Source of the DNA: CAVRZY01 sp963725415
GTDB lineage: Bacteria; Acidobacteriota; Terriglobia; Bryobacterales; Bryobacteraceae
Assembly: GCA_963725415.1 (NCBI GenBank)
Contig: CAVRZY010000089.1
Location: 1 to 29,198, forward strand
Direction of reading: 5' to 3'
DNA length: 29,198 nt
Shown: positions 17,015-24,658 of the stretch, piece by piece
Numbering within the stretch: position 1 is the first letter of the stretch
How the letters are laid out: each line of letters opens with the position of its first letter
Notes under the pieces: model-generated
What the model was told of the DNA's origin: nothing
The model's input: only the letters and a program-made list of their open reading frames with translations
The model's database searches: none
Translations under genes and position numbers: made by a program

Positions 17015-17330
17015 CGCGCAAACGGTGGACCAGGCCGTCCGCCAGTGGGCCCGAGACAGCGGCCTGGCACACCCGGAGATGATCCGCGCCGGCTATTTCG
17101 GATCCTACGCCCGCGGGGAATGGGGAGTGGGCAGTGACCTGGATCTGGTCATCCTCGTTGATCGCGCCGAGGACTCTTTCGAGCGCCGGGCAACCCGCTG
17201 GGATACCACCTCACTGCCCGTACCGGCGGATGTCCTCGTCTACACCCTCCCGGAATGGGATTCGCTGGCGGCGCACAGCCCATTCGGAAAGACGCTCAGC
17301 AAGCAAGCCGTCTGGGTCTATGAGCGGTAG
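16971..17330 (+). CDS. Minimal nucleotidyltransferase (MNT) partner of the HEPN protein
   Basis: The 119-residue product carries GSYARGEWGVGSDLDLVI, an intact GSX10DXD nucleotidyltransferase motif with the two metal-binding aspartates, and a third acidic position in the later PADVLVYT strand. In HepT/MntA pairs this protein AMPylates and silences the HEPN toxin. ATG 16971 is well supported by GAGGAGG about 9 bases upstream; an ATG at 16938 in the same frame is less likely. The start lies inside the HEPN gene, so translation is coupled. After its stop there are about 190 bases of less GC-rich DNA without a gene before the higB promoter. Confidence 0.9.
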   Translation: MPVRSLNSSVLRWPDAQTVDQAVRQWARDSGLAHPEMIRAGYFGSYARGEWGVGSDLDLVILVDRAEDSFERRATRWDTTSLPVPADVLVYTLPEWDSLAAHSPFGKTLSKQAVWVYER

Positions 17331-17521
17331 GGCGTTCCCTGGCGGAGAGAGCGAGCTCAAGCAGCGAGCCTCGAAGAAAACAAGGAAGTTATTGATTTAT
17401 AAAAGCGCCAAGAAGGTCAGGAGCGCCATTTTGGCCCACAATCTCCCTCGGCTGCTCACAAATTGGACACAACAAAGGAAGAGAGGATACGAACCTATCC
17501 CCAGCAAGGCCCTCGCTCCGC

Positions 17522-17550
17522 TTGACTAGCGACAATTGTCACTGTACAAT
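17522..17550 (+). promoter_or_regulatory. Sigma70-type promoter of higBA with embedded palindromic operator
   Basis: A -35 box TTGACT (17522-17527) and a -10 box TACAAT (17545-17550) are separated by exactly 17 bases. The spacer contains the perfect palindrome GACAATTGTC (17531-17540), a likely operator for the HigA repressor. Transcription would start about 6-7 bases past the -10 box, at or next to the GTG of higB (17556), so the mRNA may be leaderless. Confidence 0.75.
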
Positions 17551-17555
17551 CGGTT

Positions 17556-17834
17556 GTGATCCAGAGCTTTCGGCATGGTGGCCTGAAACGGTTCTACGAA
17601 AGCGGCGATCCGAGCCGGATCAACGCGGCGCTGCGCAGCAAGGTCCAACGTGTTCTCTCTGCGCTGGACGCCGCCGAATCGCCTCGGGCGCTCGACATTC
17701 CCGGTTTTCGCCTGCACCCGCTCAGAGGCGACCTGGAGGGCTTCTGGTCCGTGACTGTCAGCGAGAACTGGCGAGTCATTTTCCGCTTCGAGGACGGCGA
17801 CGCTTTCGACGTCGATCTCCTCGATTACCACTAA
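17556..17834 (+). CDS. higB: HigB-type toxin (RelE/ParE superfamily)
   Basis: The 92-residue product is a typical HigB ('killer') mRNA interferase: MIQSFRHGGLKRFYESGD at the N-terminus, ALDAAESPRALDIPGFRLHP in the middle, and the LRGDLEGFWSVTVSENWRVI strand pair with FRFEDGDAFDVDLLDYH at the end. HigB cleaves mRNA on the ribosome. Toxin-first order is normal for this system. The start is a GTG with no leader space for a ribosome binding site, given the promoter position. higA follows after 12 bases, preceded by AAGGGGG. Confidence 0.93.
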   Translation: MIQSFRHGGLKRFYESGDPSRINAALRSKVQRVLSALDAAESPRALDIPGFRLHPLRGDLEGFWSVTVSENWRVIFRFEDGDAFDVDLLDYH

Positions 17835-17846
17835 GGGGGTGCATGC

Positions 17847-18137
17847 ATGCCCATGAAGGATCCGTCCCATCCCGGCGCGATCGTCCGGTACGACTGTCTC
17901 GGGCCGCTCGGCCTGTCCGTGACGGAGGCCGCCCGAGTTCTCGGGGTGACCCGGCAGACGCTGAACAACCTCGTCAACGGCAGGGCCGGCGTCTCGGCCG
18001 AGATGGCCGTGCGGCTCTCGAAGGCTTTCGGCAGTGAGCCGGAATTCTGGCTGCGCCTGCAAATGAACTACGACCTGGCCCAGGTTCGCCGCCGCGAGGC
18101 CGAGATCGACGTGAAACGCTTCAAGAAGGCCTCGTAG
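17847..18137 (+). CDS. higA: HigA antitoxin, XRE-type HTH regulator
   Basis: The 96-residue product has the HigA pattern: HPGAIVRYDCLGPLGLSVTE, then the helix-turn-helix AARVLGVTRQTLNNLVNGRA, GVSAEMAVRLSKAFG and SEPEFWLRLQMNYDLAQVR. HigA binds and blocks HigB and represses the operon, probably at the palindrome at 17531. The ATG at 17847 follows AAGGGGG by about 8 bases. The Shine-Dalgarno sequence here is much better than that of higB, which would favour excess antitoxin. Confidence 0.95.
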   Translation: MPMKDPSHPGAIVRYDCLGPLGLSVTEAARVLGVTRQTLNNLVNGRAGVSAEMAVRLSKAFGSEPEFWLRLQMNYDLAQVRRREAEIDVKRFKKAS

Positions 18138-18444
18138 CGCCTCTTCCCTTTCGTCCGGTCCGCGGCAAGTTCCCCCACGCGGTGGCAACTTGTACCCGGT
18201 GGCGAAGCCGGGGATGGACCAGGGCGTGGGTGGTACTCCGTCTGGAACACCCAGTGCCGGGGACTCCGGACGGAGGCAGCGCCCAATTGCCGGTCTTGGA
18301 ATTATGTGAAGTCCTGGAAACTGGAAGGGGGCAAATGCGAAGGCAAAACCGTTCTCAGTTTGCCGCTCTGTCCGGCCCTCCGTTGGTCGGCATCGGGCTC
18401 CACAAGAAGTATGGAGTAGACAAACCATCCTAGGAGGATCTCTC
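18138..18444. other. Intergenic stretch after higA
   Basis: No recognisable gene. About 30-60 bases after the higA stop, CAAGTT and AACTTG (18168-18196) flank a GC-rich interval and could form an imperfect hairpin, but no T-run follows, so a terminator is only possible. The rest shows no repeat or gene. Confidence 0.4.
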
Positions 18445-18642
18445 ATGGCGACACAGTATTGGCGCGGCGCCCATGGTGCATTGTGGGGAGCCTCGTGTGT
18501 GGTTCTACCTGGCCAAGCGTATTATGTGAATGACTCTACTATGCAGAGATCCGGTGTAGTTCAAGATTTTCTTAAAAAGATGGAAGAACTCTCGATAACG
18601 CTTTCCTTCGGCTGGATTCTTTGCGAGAGATGTGTTGATTAA
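18445..18642 (+). CDS. Small hypothetical protein, 65 aa
   Basis: ATG 18445 is preceded by a strong AGGAGGA about 6 bases upstream. The product begins MATQYWRGAHGALWGASCVV and ends with ITLSFGWILCERCVD. No family is recognised. Base composition is lower in GC than the surrounding genes, especially over the second half and the following 100 bases, which suggests foreign origin or the start of a truncated gene. The strong ribosome binding site is the main support. Confidence 0.45.
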   Translation: MATQYWRGAHGALWGASCVVLPGQAYYVNDSTMQRSGVVQDFLKKMEELSITLSFGWILCERCVD

Positions 18643-18817
18643 TTGGGACTAGGTCTGCAACAAAAAGCTATTGCTAAAAGCAGAGCTCTGAAGTTTTTCG
18701 ATCGGTGAACGTGGTTTTCAAGATAAGGCGGGACTGGAGCCGGGACGAATGCTACTGGCATCCCTTCACGGAGGTCCGTCTCGTATCCTGTGACGTTGAG
18801 GGGACAAAGGAGCCAAG

Positions 18818-19960
18818 ATGAGCATCTTTGACTTCCTTAAGTCGCGCCCGCCCGGACCGCGGCTCAGGTCTCTCACGGATCAGGACGTTCGATCCAGATC
18901 AGCCACCAGCGTCGATTCGGGACAAAACTCGGGACAGGGGGCGGTCTCCGGCTCCGTCAAGCCTGCCGAGGACTGGGGAGCCGTCCTCTGCGACGCCGCA
19001 GAGACCGGGGATGTCATCACCGTCAGGACATTGCTGGAGCGCGGTGCGAGTGCCAACTATCGGGCCGGGCCCAAGCGAGCGACGGCTCTGATTCTGGCAG
19101 CCCAAAAGGGCCAGGACGACGTCATCCAGATGCTCGTCGCGCGTGGAGCTGAGATCGACGCGCAGAACACCGACGGAGTCACGGCGGTCTTCCTGGCCGC
19201 CCTGAACGGTCATGTCTCGAGCACCAGGTTGCTGGCACGTCACGGGGCAAGGCTCGACCTCAAGACAAACAAAGAAGGATGGACTCCACTGATGGGAGCG
19301 GTGGTGAATAATCATTCAGAGGCAGTTCGCGCCCTCTTGGAACTTGGGGCCGATAGTCGCGTGCGTAACTCACTGGGCAAGACAGCCGAAGAAATGGCTG
19401 CTGAGCATCCGAAAATCGCCGCTCTGTTCGCTGCACACGGCCAGCGAGCCCCGCGCGCGGAGGATGCACGGGAAGCGCGCTTCCGCGCTCTGCAAGTGCA
19501 CGGCAAAGCAGTACACTTCTGGGGGCGAAGTGACCCGGCTTTCGAGCAAGCATTTCGCGCGCTCTTGGCCGCACTTACGGACGAGGATGCCGAGGTTAGA
19601 AGCGTCGCCGCCGCGCAGTTGGGCAACGGCCCGGGTGCTGTGAAAGGGCTGCTATCGCGGTATCAGGCGTTACTGGAGACAAACGTGCGCCAAGCCGTCC
19701 TGCTGGGGCGCGTCGCGGGCCGGAAGATCTGCAAGGGGAACCCGGAGTGCGTCAGTGAGGACATCATGGCGCAGTTCTACGGATATCGGGCAGCCTTCGT
19801 CCCCTATACCTGCCCGCACTGCGGTGTGTGGAACGTGGGGATTCCCGTTCGGACGCGATGGCTGACGTTCTACTCCGAGAAGAGCGCAACGGGCTGCTCG
19901 CGCGGCCTGCCCGTTCTGTGTGATGGGTGCGGAAAGGAGTTCGGTCTTTGCTGGGATTAA
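18818..19960 (+). CDS. Ankyrin-repeat protein with C-terminal zinc-ribbon-like domain
   Basis: The 380-residue product has a Ser/Gly-rich N-terminal linker (to about 50), four ankyrin repeats (about 51-205; for example GDVITVRTLLERGASANYRA, GQDDVIQMLVARGAEIDAQN and EGWTPLMGAVVNNHSEAVRA), a HEAT-like helical segment (ALTDEDAEVRSVAAAQLGNG, about 250-285), and a C-terminal region with CPHCG (332-336) and CDGCG (368-372), two CxxC pairs likely binding zinc. There is no signal peptide, so it is probably cytoplasmic and binds proteins. AAGGAG precedes the ATG. I know no characterised protein with this exact arrangement; its role is unknown. Confidence 0.85.
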   Translation: MSIFDFLKSRPPGPRLRSLTDQDVRSRSATSVDSGQNSGQGAVSGSVKPAEDWGAVLCDAAETGDVITVRTLLERGASANYRAGPKRATALILAAQKGQDDVIQMLVARGAEIDAQNTDGVTAVFLAALNGHVSSTRLLARHGARLDLKTNKEGWTPLMGAVVNNHSEAVRALLELGADSRVRNSLGKTAEEMAAEHPKIAALFAAHGQRAPRAEDAREARFRALQVHGKAVHFWGRSDPAFEQAFRALLAALTDEDAEVRSVAAAQLGNGPGAVKGLLSRYQALLETNVRQAVLLGRVAGRKICKGNPECVSEDIMAQFYGYRAAFVPYTCPHCGVWNVGIPVRTRWLTFYSEKSATGCSRGLPVLCDGCGKEFGLCWD

Positions 19961-20138
19961 GTGGGACCGGCCGGTAGATTGCCAGTCTTGCCGTTCCCAG
20001 TAGTCTCCCCAAGATCGTGCCGACCCACCATTTCAGCCGCCAGGGATGCAAGGTGGCGAGTTGCGCCGTCGATCTCGCGACTCGCCGCGTCAAGCCGCGC
20101 ACGCGCTTCGATGCGACGGTAAGTCTGCTCTCGCTCCG

Positions 20139-21371
20139 CTACCGCGACTGGTACGGCCCAAACACTTTCGTGACCCGGTGGCTCTCCGACGAGTCGTCAA
20201 CGATCACGATGCGATAGTCGTTGCCGCCCGGCGAGACCCGCAAGACGATGTGGCCGCGGTCACTCGCCAGTTTGTCGATGCCGCTTACGACGAGTCGTGT
20301 GGCCGGGTGCAAGTCGGTAGCGAAGACCTCGCGGGGGCCCGGATAGACTCGCGTTGACTGTAGCCGCTGCCACACTCTCGACGTCGGGTGGCCCGAATCC
20401 CACACCGAGAGCAGCCACACGCGCGGGCGCAGCGTAGCCACCAGGAACTCATTTTGCGAGTCGATGTAGCCGTGGTGGTCAAGGATTGCCACTTCCACGG
20501 GGCCCACCGCCTTGGCCACCGGCGTTTCCACATCCTGCCACTGGGGAAAACCTTCGGCGGGAATGCCCGGAATGTCGGCGCCGTTGAAGTAGTCAAAATT
20601 CCCGTAGCTCAGGCGGAACGAAGTACTGCACATGTTCTCGCTCGGCCAGTCTGCGCGTAAGACCGTATCCAAGTCGGGGAAATGACGACGCGTTGCTGTG
20701 CCAACTCCCGTCCAAACCTCGCCATTCGCCCCGACGTTGCGGAATTCGAAGTTGGGGTACTTCTTTGGGGCGCGCCGCAGCGTCACTTGGTCGTTGCGTC
20801 CGGGCGTAAAGCGCTCTACCTTCATGCCACTGTGCTCGGCCTGCCATTTCACGAAAGCGCGGTAGTTCTTTGTGGTGGCGTCCTCCAGCGGGATCGGAAA
20901 GTTGTAGTCAGGCCAGCCGCGGTCAAGCATCTTGCCGATTCCGAGACTCTCGCCTACCTGGGTCAAACCCGTGAGTCTGTATGCGCCGGAGCGAGACATC
21001 GGTGTGTTGTCCGACAATTCGCCCATGTGGTCGCCATGAAAGTGCGTCAGCAGCGCGTAATCGAGCGACGGTTGCGCATCGTGCCGCAGTGCGTGGCGGA
21101 TGTAGCGCACGATCCACTCCCCGGCTGGGCGCGTGCTCTCCGGGCGGTCTGGGGTATGCCGGGGAGTCTTACGTGCCAGTTCGCCGGCATCCACCAGCAT
21201 AGTGGTGCCGTCGGGGAAGATGTACAGGGCGGCGTTGCCGCGGCCGGAGCTGATCTGGTGGATGTCGAGCATTCCCGGCTGCCAGGGCGCGATCTCGCGG
21301 CCGGCGGCGTCCTCACCGCGTGCCGCCAGCGCGACTGCCGCAAGAAAAATGAGGCATCGAACGTGTTTCAT
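20139..21371 (-). CDS. Secreted metallo-beta-lactamase-fold hydrolase
   Basis: The 410-residue product starts with a signal peptide (MKHVRCLIFLAAVALAARGE) and has the ComEC/Rec2-like MBL arrangement: YIFPDGTTMLVDAGE, then LLTHFHGDHMGEL (HxHxDH metal ligands at about 110-115), and a later AILDHHGYIDSQN with further His/Asp ligands. MBL-fold enzymes hydrolyse diverse esters, lactones or phosphodiesters; the substrate here is unknown. The protein is likely periplasmic or extracellular. Only 18 bases upstream of its ATG begins the second MITE-like element, so the native promoter may have been displaced. Between its stop and the ankyrin gene stop lie about 180 bases with no gene. Confidence 0.9.
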   Translation of the reverse strand: MKHVRCLIFLAAVALAARGEDAAGREIAPWQPGMLDIHQISSGRGNAALYIFPDGTTMLVDAGELARKTPRHTPDRPESTRPAGEWIVRYIRHALRHDAQPSLDYALLTHFHGDHMGELSDNTPMSRSGAYRLTGLTQVGESLGIGKMLDRGWPDYNFPIPLEDATTKNYRAFVKWQAEHSGMKVERFTPGRNDQVTLRRAPKKYPNFEFRNVGANGEVWTGVGTATRRHFPDLDTVLRADWPSENMCSTSFRLSYGNFDYFNGADIPGIPAEGFPQWQDVETPVAKAVGPVEVAILDHHGYIDSQNEFLVATLRPRVWLLSVWDSGHPTSRVWQRLQSTRVYPGPREVFATDLHPATRLVVSGIDKLASDRGHIVLRVSPGGNDYRIVIVDDSSESHRVTKVFGPYQSR

Positions 21372-21379
21372 GTAGACAG

Positions 21380-21626
21380 GCTATCAAGTCTGCGATTCAG
21401 ACACTGATACGGCAATGCGCAAAAACCCTTGCCCTCCACCAGTTCTACACCCGGTGCCTTCCCGGTTCGCGTAATTCGGGGACCGGCGCGAATTTCGCCG
21501 CCCTTGCGAAATTCGTGGCCTGTACCCGAATTACCGTCCCCGCATTGGTCCGGTCAAAGAAACTGGGGGAGGGCAAGGGTTTTTGCCGTGTTCCATGCCC
21601 ACTGTCTGAATCGCAGGCTATCAAGT
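21380..21626. mobile_element. MITE-like structured element, copy 2, with 10-bp direct repeats
   Basis: The body (21390-21616, 227 bp) has outer inverted repeats CTGCGATTCAGACAcTG and its complement (16/17), then inner inverted repeats of 24 bases at 21419-21442 and 21563-21586 (23/24). The 10-mer GCTATCAAGT flanks it directly on both sides (21380-21389, 21617-21626). The core (about 21468-21580) is clearly related to copy 1 and includes the CGAATTTCGC/GCGAAATTCG hairpin nested in an AATTCGGG/CCCGAATT stem. No ORF. Confidence 0.8.
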
Positions 21627-21661
21627 ATCTGACCCCGACCAGATTCCCGACAGGCGCGATA

Positions 21662-21780
21662 TCAAAACGTCAGCTTCAATGCGAACTGGACCACCCGCGC
21701 GTCGCGGGCATCGGTCACCACCCCGAAGTTGCTGGCCAGCGGATTGGCGCCGGTCGGGGTGATGTTGAGGCGACGACTTA
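21662..21780 (-). pseudogene. C-terminal remnant of a TonB-dependent receptor, copy A
   Basis: About 38 codons ending GANPLASNFGVVTDARDARV then VQFALKLTF and a stop match the last beta-strands of Oar-like TonB-dependent receptors. The final aromatic Phe is the usual outer-membrane insertion signal. Everything upstream is missing. The sequence is about 90% identical over 85 bases to the remnant at 23790. Confidence 0.75.
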
Positions 21781-21814
21781 TGAGACCCCTTCCAGCTCTG
21801 CGCCGCTCGCGGCA

Positions 21815-22360
21815 TCACAGAGGGGGCCTGACACGTGCCAGTGCGGCGTTAGCGGCCTTGGCGACCTCACTGTCTGGGTCGTGCAGGAGCTTCACCAGGG
21901 CGTCGAAGGCCTTAGCATCTTTACGAAGCCCGATCGAGTTGATGACGCCCACAAGCAGCTTTCCTTCAACCTTTCCCAGGGCAGCGCGCAGCGCCTCATC
22001 CACCGCGGGGTCGGGAATCGGCTCCAGGCCGAAACGGGCGTAGTGCGACAACTGCGGGTCCCTCAGGAGCGCCGCCAGCGCCGGCACCGCGCTCTTGTCG
22101 CCAACCACGGCCAATCGCTGGCAAGCCTTGGCCTTGGCATACACGGACGCCATCGGATCCGTGAGAATGGCGATGAGTTTGGCCGGCGGCAGCGCCATGA
22201 TCTGCGCCGGACTCCCGTATTTCTCATCGACCATCGGCGGGATCACCACGCGCTCGGGCTTTGGCTTCGCTGGCTGGGGCGGCTGCTGCTGCGCCCTGGC
22301 GAGCGTCGGAACGACCATCAGTAGGGTCGTTACTGTGAGCAACAAGATATGTCGAGACAT
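21815..22360 (-). CDS. Exported HEAT-repeat protein
   Basis: The 181-residue product has a signal peptide (MSRHILLLTVTTLLMVVPTL, then ARAQ) and a Pro/Gln-rich linker. HEAT/PBS-lyase-type helical repeats follow: DPMASVYAKAKACQRLAVVG, then DKSAVPALAALLRDPQLSHY and AFDALVKLLHDPDSEVAKAA. Similar short HEAT proteins often sit next to sugar-related oxidoreductases in Acidobacteriota. ATG 22360 is chosen over the longer open frame because GGAGGA precedes it and the signal peptide begins there. It starts 17 bases after the Gfo/Idh/MocA stop, so the two form an operon. Confidence 0.85.
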   Translation of the reverse strand: MSRHILLLTVTTLLMVVPTLARAQQQPPQPAKPKPERVVIPPMVDEKYGSPAQIMALPPAKLIAILTDPMASVYAKAKACQRLAVVGDKSAVPALAALLRDPQLSHYARFGLEPIPDPAVDEALRAALGKVEGKLLVGVINSIGLRKDAKAFDALVKLLHDPDSEVAKAANAALARVRPPL

Positions 22361-22376
22361 TTGTCCGGAGTTCCTC

Positions 22377-23688
22377 CTAGAGCCGCCAAGGCTCCCGCAT
22401 GGCCCGCGATCGCATCCGGTTGGCTTCGTCGTCGCCCACGAAGGAATCGGTCGCCGGGTCAAAAGTCAGTTTACGGCCGAGCTGAAAAGCGATGTAGGCC
22501 GCGTGGCAGGCGATATGGGCCTGGCCGGCTGCCAGGGCGTTGGAGCGGGGCTGCTTTCGGGACTTGACGCAGTTGACGAAGTCCCGGACGTGGTTGGTCG
22601 TGGCGTCCCCCGTGCCGACAGGCGAAAGGTCCACGCCCTGGGTGCGCAGGTTCTCCGACACTGCGATCTTCCCGCTGTCGGCCGTCTCGACCCAACCCGC
22701 ATCCCCTTCAAAGCGGATGTGGCAGCTTCCTAAGCCCAGGAAGCCCTTGTCGCGCATCACCAGCCTGAGGCCGTTGGCATAGCGACAATAGATGGAGTAA
22801 GGGGTGTTCCTTCCCATGCCCTGGGGCTCGTACTCGACGGGGGCAGTCTCATCGACCTCGCCGACCCACTGGCACAGGTCCACGGTGTGTGACCCCATTC
22901 CAGGATTCCGCCGCCGTGGAAGTCGAAGTAGCCACGCCAACGGCCCTGGATATATTGGGAGTTGTATGGCCGCCAGGGACTCGGCCCCAGCCAGCGGTCC
23001 CAGTCGCAGACCTGCTTGGGCGGCTCAGGCTCGCCGGGCAGCCAGTCGTGGCTCGTGAGGGGCGCCCAGCGGTCTCCGGGGCCGACTTCGGCGTGGAGGG
23101 TCCGAAGCTTGCCCAGCTTCCCCTGGCGGGCCAGCTCGAAGGCGCGCACAAAGTTGGGGCCGTTGCGGCGCTGCGTCCCGGCCTGGTAGATGCGGCCCAG
23201 CCGCTGGAACGTGTCGGCCAGCGCCCGGCTTTCGGCAATGGTCATCGAGCAAGGCTTTTCGCAGTAGACATCTTTCCCGGACTTGGCCGTCAGGATCGAA
23301 AGCAGGGCGTGCCAGCGGTCGCCGGTAGCGATGAGCACGGCGTCAATGTCTTTCCGGCCCACAGCTCGTACTGATCGCTGTACATGGCGCAATCGCGGTT
23401 CCCATATTTCTGGTCGGCCATACTCTTGATGGCCTCACGGCGCTCGTTCCTGACATCGCAAATCGCCAGGAACTGAACGTCCGATTGGCTCAGGAAGGAT
23501 CCCAGCACGCTGGCCCCGCGGCTGCCAATCCCCAGGCCGGCTAATGTCACCCGGTCGCTAGGCGGCGCGGCGCCGCCTCGGCCCAACGCGGACGCCGGCA
23601 TAATCTGCGGGGCCACAACTAACGCCCCAGCTTCGAGCGCCGTCCTCAGGAGTCCTCGTCTTGAAATGAGTTGTTTTCTCGTCAACAT
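22377..23688 (-). pseudogene. Tat-exported Gfo/Idh/MocA oxidoreductase, two frameshifts
   Basis: Three frames together give one complete protein of about 437 residues. Frame 1 (from ATG 23688, after GGAGGAG) has a Tat signal with SRRGLLRT and the NAD(P) loop LAGLGIGSRGASVL. Frame 2 continues KDIDAVLIATGDRWHALLSI and DVYCEKPCSMTIAESRALAD (the catalytic EKP motif), reaching FHGGGILEWG. Frame 3 resumes SHTVDLCQWVGEV and runs to the stop at 22377. The first break is near 23358-23366 and the second at the CCCC run at 22893-22896; one added base at each place restores the frame. Such enzymes oxidise or reduce sugars in the periplasm. Either real decay or missing bases in the assembly. Confidence 0.85.
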
Positions 23689-23789
23689 CTCCTCCTTCGT
23701 TCTCCCCTTCCCACATCCTGGACGCTCACAGTATACATCCCAATCGGGACTCCTGCTATCCCATCCGGCGAGCCGGCTCCGCTTCATAA

Positions 23790-23984
23790 TCAAAACGTCA
23801 GCTTCAATGCGAACTGGACCACCCGGGCGTCGCGGGTATCGGTCACCACCCCGAAGTTGCTGGCCAGCGGATTGACGCCCGTCGCGGTCGTGTTCAGCGT
23901 GCGCCCGACCGTGCTGAACGAGGGGTGGTTGAAGGCGTTGAACATCTCCCCGCGGAACTGGAGGCTCTTGCCTTCGCGCACCCT
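23790..23984 (-). pseudogene. C-terminal fragment of a TonB-dependent receptor, copy B
   Basis: The frame reads VREGKSLQFRGEMFNAFNHP, SFSTVGRTLNTTATGVNPLA and DTRDARVVQFALKLTF plus stop: the last strands of an Oar-like TonB-dependent receptor, including the conserved RxExFNxFNHPxF motif. Upstream coding sequence is cut off right where the attC-like site at 24005 begins. The N-terminal and middle parts of a receptor lie in the same orientation at 25266-26037, so the insertion appears to have split one gene. Confidence 0.85.
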
Positions 23985-24004
23985 TCGGCGGCGATTGTTC
24001 AGGA

Positions 24005-24067
24005 GCTAACGACCGCCGTCAGCCGCGGCGGGCGTTGTCTGTCCGCTCGTTGCAACACTTCGTTAGC
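24005..24067 (-). other. attC-like site 2
   Basis: On the minus strand the 63-bp sequence starts GCTAACGAAGTGTTGCAACG and ends CGGCGGTCGTTAGC. The outer 8-mers GCTAACGA/TCGTTAGC pair perfectly, with further imperfect inner pairing (GCGG/CCGC), as in integron attC sites. The R boxes deviate by one base from the RYYYAAC/GTTRRRY consensus but compensate each other. It follows the toxin remnant, as expected for the 3' end of a cassette. Confidence 0.6.
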
Positions 24068-24090
24068 CCGCCCAGCGCTGTCTTGCTCAA

Positions 24091-24195
24091 TCACGGGCGA
24101 TTCCTCCAGGTGTCCGGATGGCGGTGCTGATGGAGAACAGCAATAACTTCCACTTGCTCCTCACGCACCGAGAAGTACACTGAGTACGGGAACCC
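24091..24195 (-). pseudogene. Truncated RelE/ParE-family toxin
   Basis: The last 35 codons of a ParE-like toxin remain: FPYSVYFSVREEQVEVIAVL followed by HQHRHPDTWRNR and stop. The N-terminal two thirds are missing; an in-frame TAG precedes the fragment. The intact antitoxin of the matching family lies just upstream at 24271. The 75 bases between them include GCGAATTTCGGGGACAGGCG (about 24224-24243), which resembles the core of the MITE-like elements and may mark what removed the toxin start. Confidence 0.75.
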
Positions 24196-24270
24196 CTAGC
24201 AGCCCGTGGATAAGGTCACAATGCGCGAATTTCGGGGACAGGCGACGAGACTCCGTGTCGAGGCGGCCAT

Positions 24271-24528
24271 TCAAACTACGCAGCGCTCTGATCCGCGACC
24301 GAGCTTCGACCGAACTTCATCGCGTACTGCTTCCCACGGCCTCGCCGCCTCAGGATTGGCTTCATGGGCAGCCAAGCGCTCGTCTAGCACTCCCCTGTGC
24401 CACTGCGGGACAGGCACCTGATCCAAGTTCGCGGCAATCCGGTCCCAAAGCGACTGGACGTAGTCGATCTGATCTTCGACTGGAAAATCGTCGAAGCCCG
24501 CAGGAGGCAGTGGGACCCTATTCGTCAT
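24271..24528 (-). CDS. Addiction-module antitoxin (PF09720-type)
   Basis: The 85-residue product shows the family pattern: PVEDQIDYVQSLWDRIAANL, then VPVPQWHRGVLDERLAAHEA and NPEAARPWEAVRDEVRSKL. Such antitoxins pair with ParE-like toxins encoded just downstream. The last residues (GRGSERCVV) differ from the usual basic ending, suggesting that the C-terminus was altered by the event that truncated the toxin. A TATACT hexamer about 14 bases before the ATG may be a cassette promoter, and AAGGGC serves as a weak ribosome binding site. With its toxin broken, it may act only as a solitary antitoxin. Confidence 0.88.
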   Translation of the reverse strand: MTNRVPLPPAGFDDFPVEDQIDYVQSLWDRIAANLDQVPVPQWHRGVLDERLAAHEANPEAARPWEAVRDEVRSKLGRGSERCVV

Positions 24529-24586
24529 GCCCTTGACCCTGAGTATACTCCGGGGCGCCCAGCCGCGCGGGACGAACTTTCCGTCG

Positions 24587-24651
24587 GCCTAACGACTTGG
24601 GCGCTCAAGCGCGGCCCGGTTTTGGCCGTCGCTTGCAGCGCCTCGTTAGGC
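24587..24651 (-). other. attC-like site 1
   Basis: The 65-bp site reads, on the minus strand, GCCTAACGAGGCGCTGCAAG ... GCGCCCAAGTCGTTAGGC. GCCTAAC and GTTAGGC fit the R'' and R' consensus exactly. Nested pairs (GCCTAACGA/TCGTTAGGC, GGCGCT/AGCGCC, CAAGCG/CGCTTG, CGGCC/GGCCG) give the typical imperfect attC hairpin with unpaired spacer bases. It lies 7 bases after the RelE stop, the expected 3' position in a cassette. Confidence 0.78.
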
Positions 24652-24658
24652 ATCAGGA

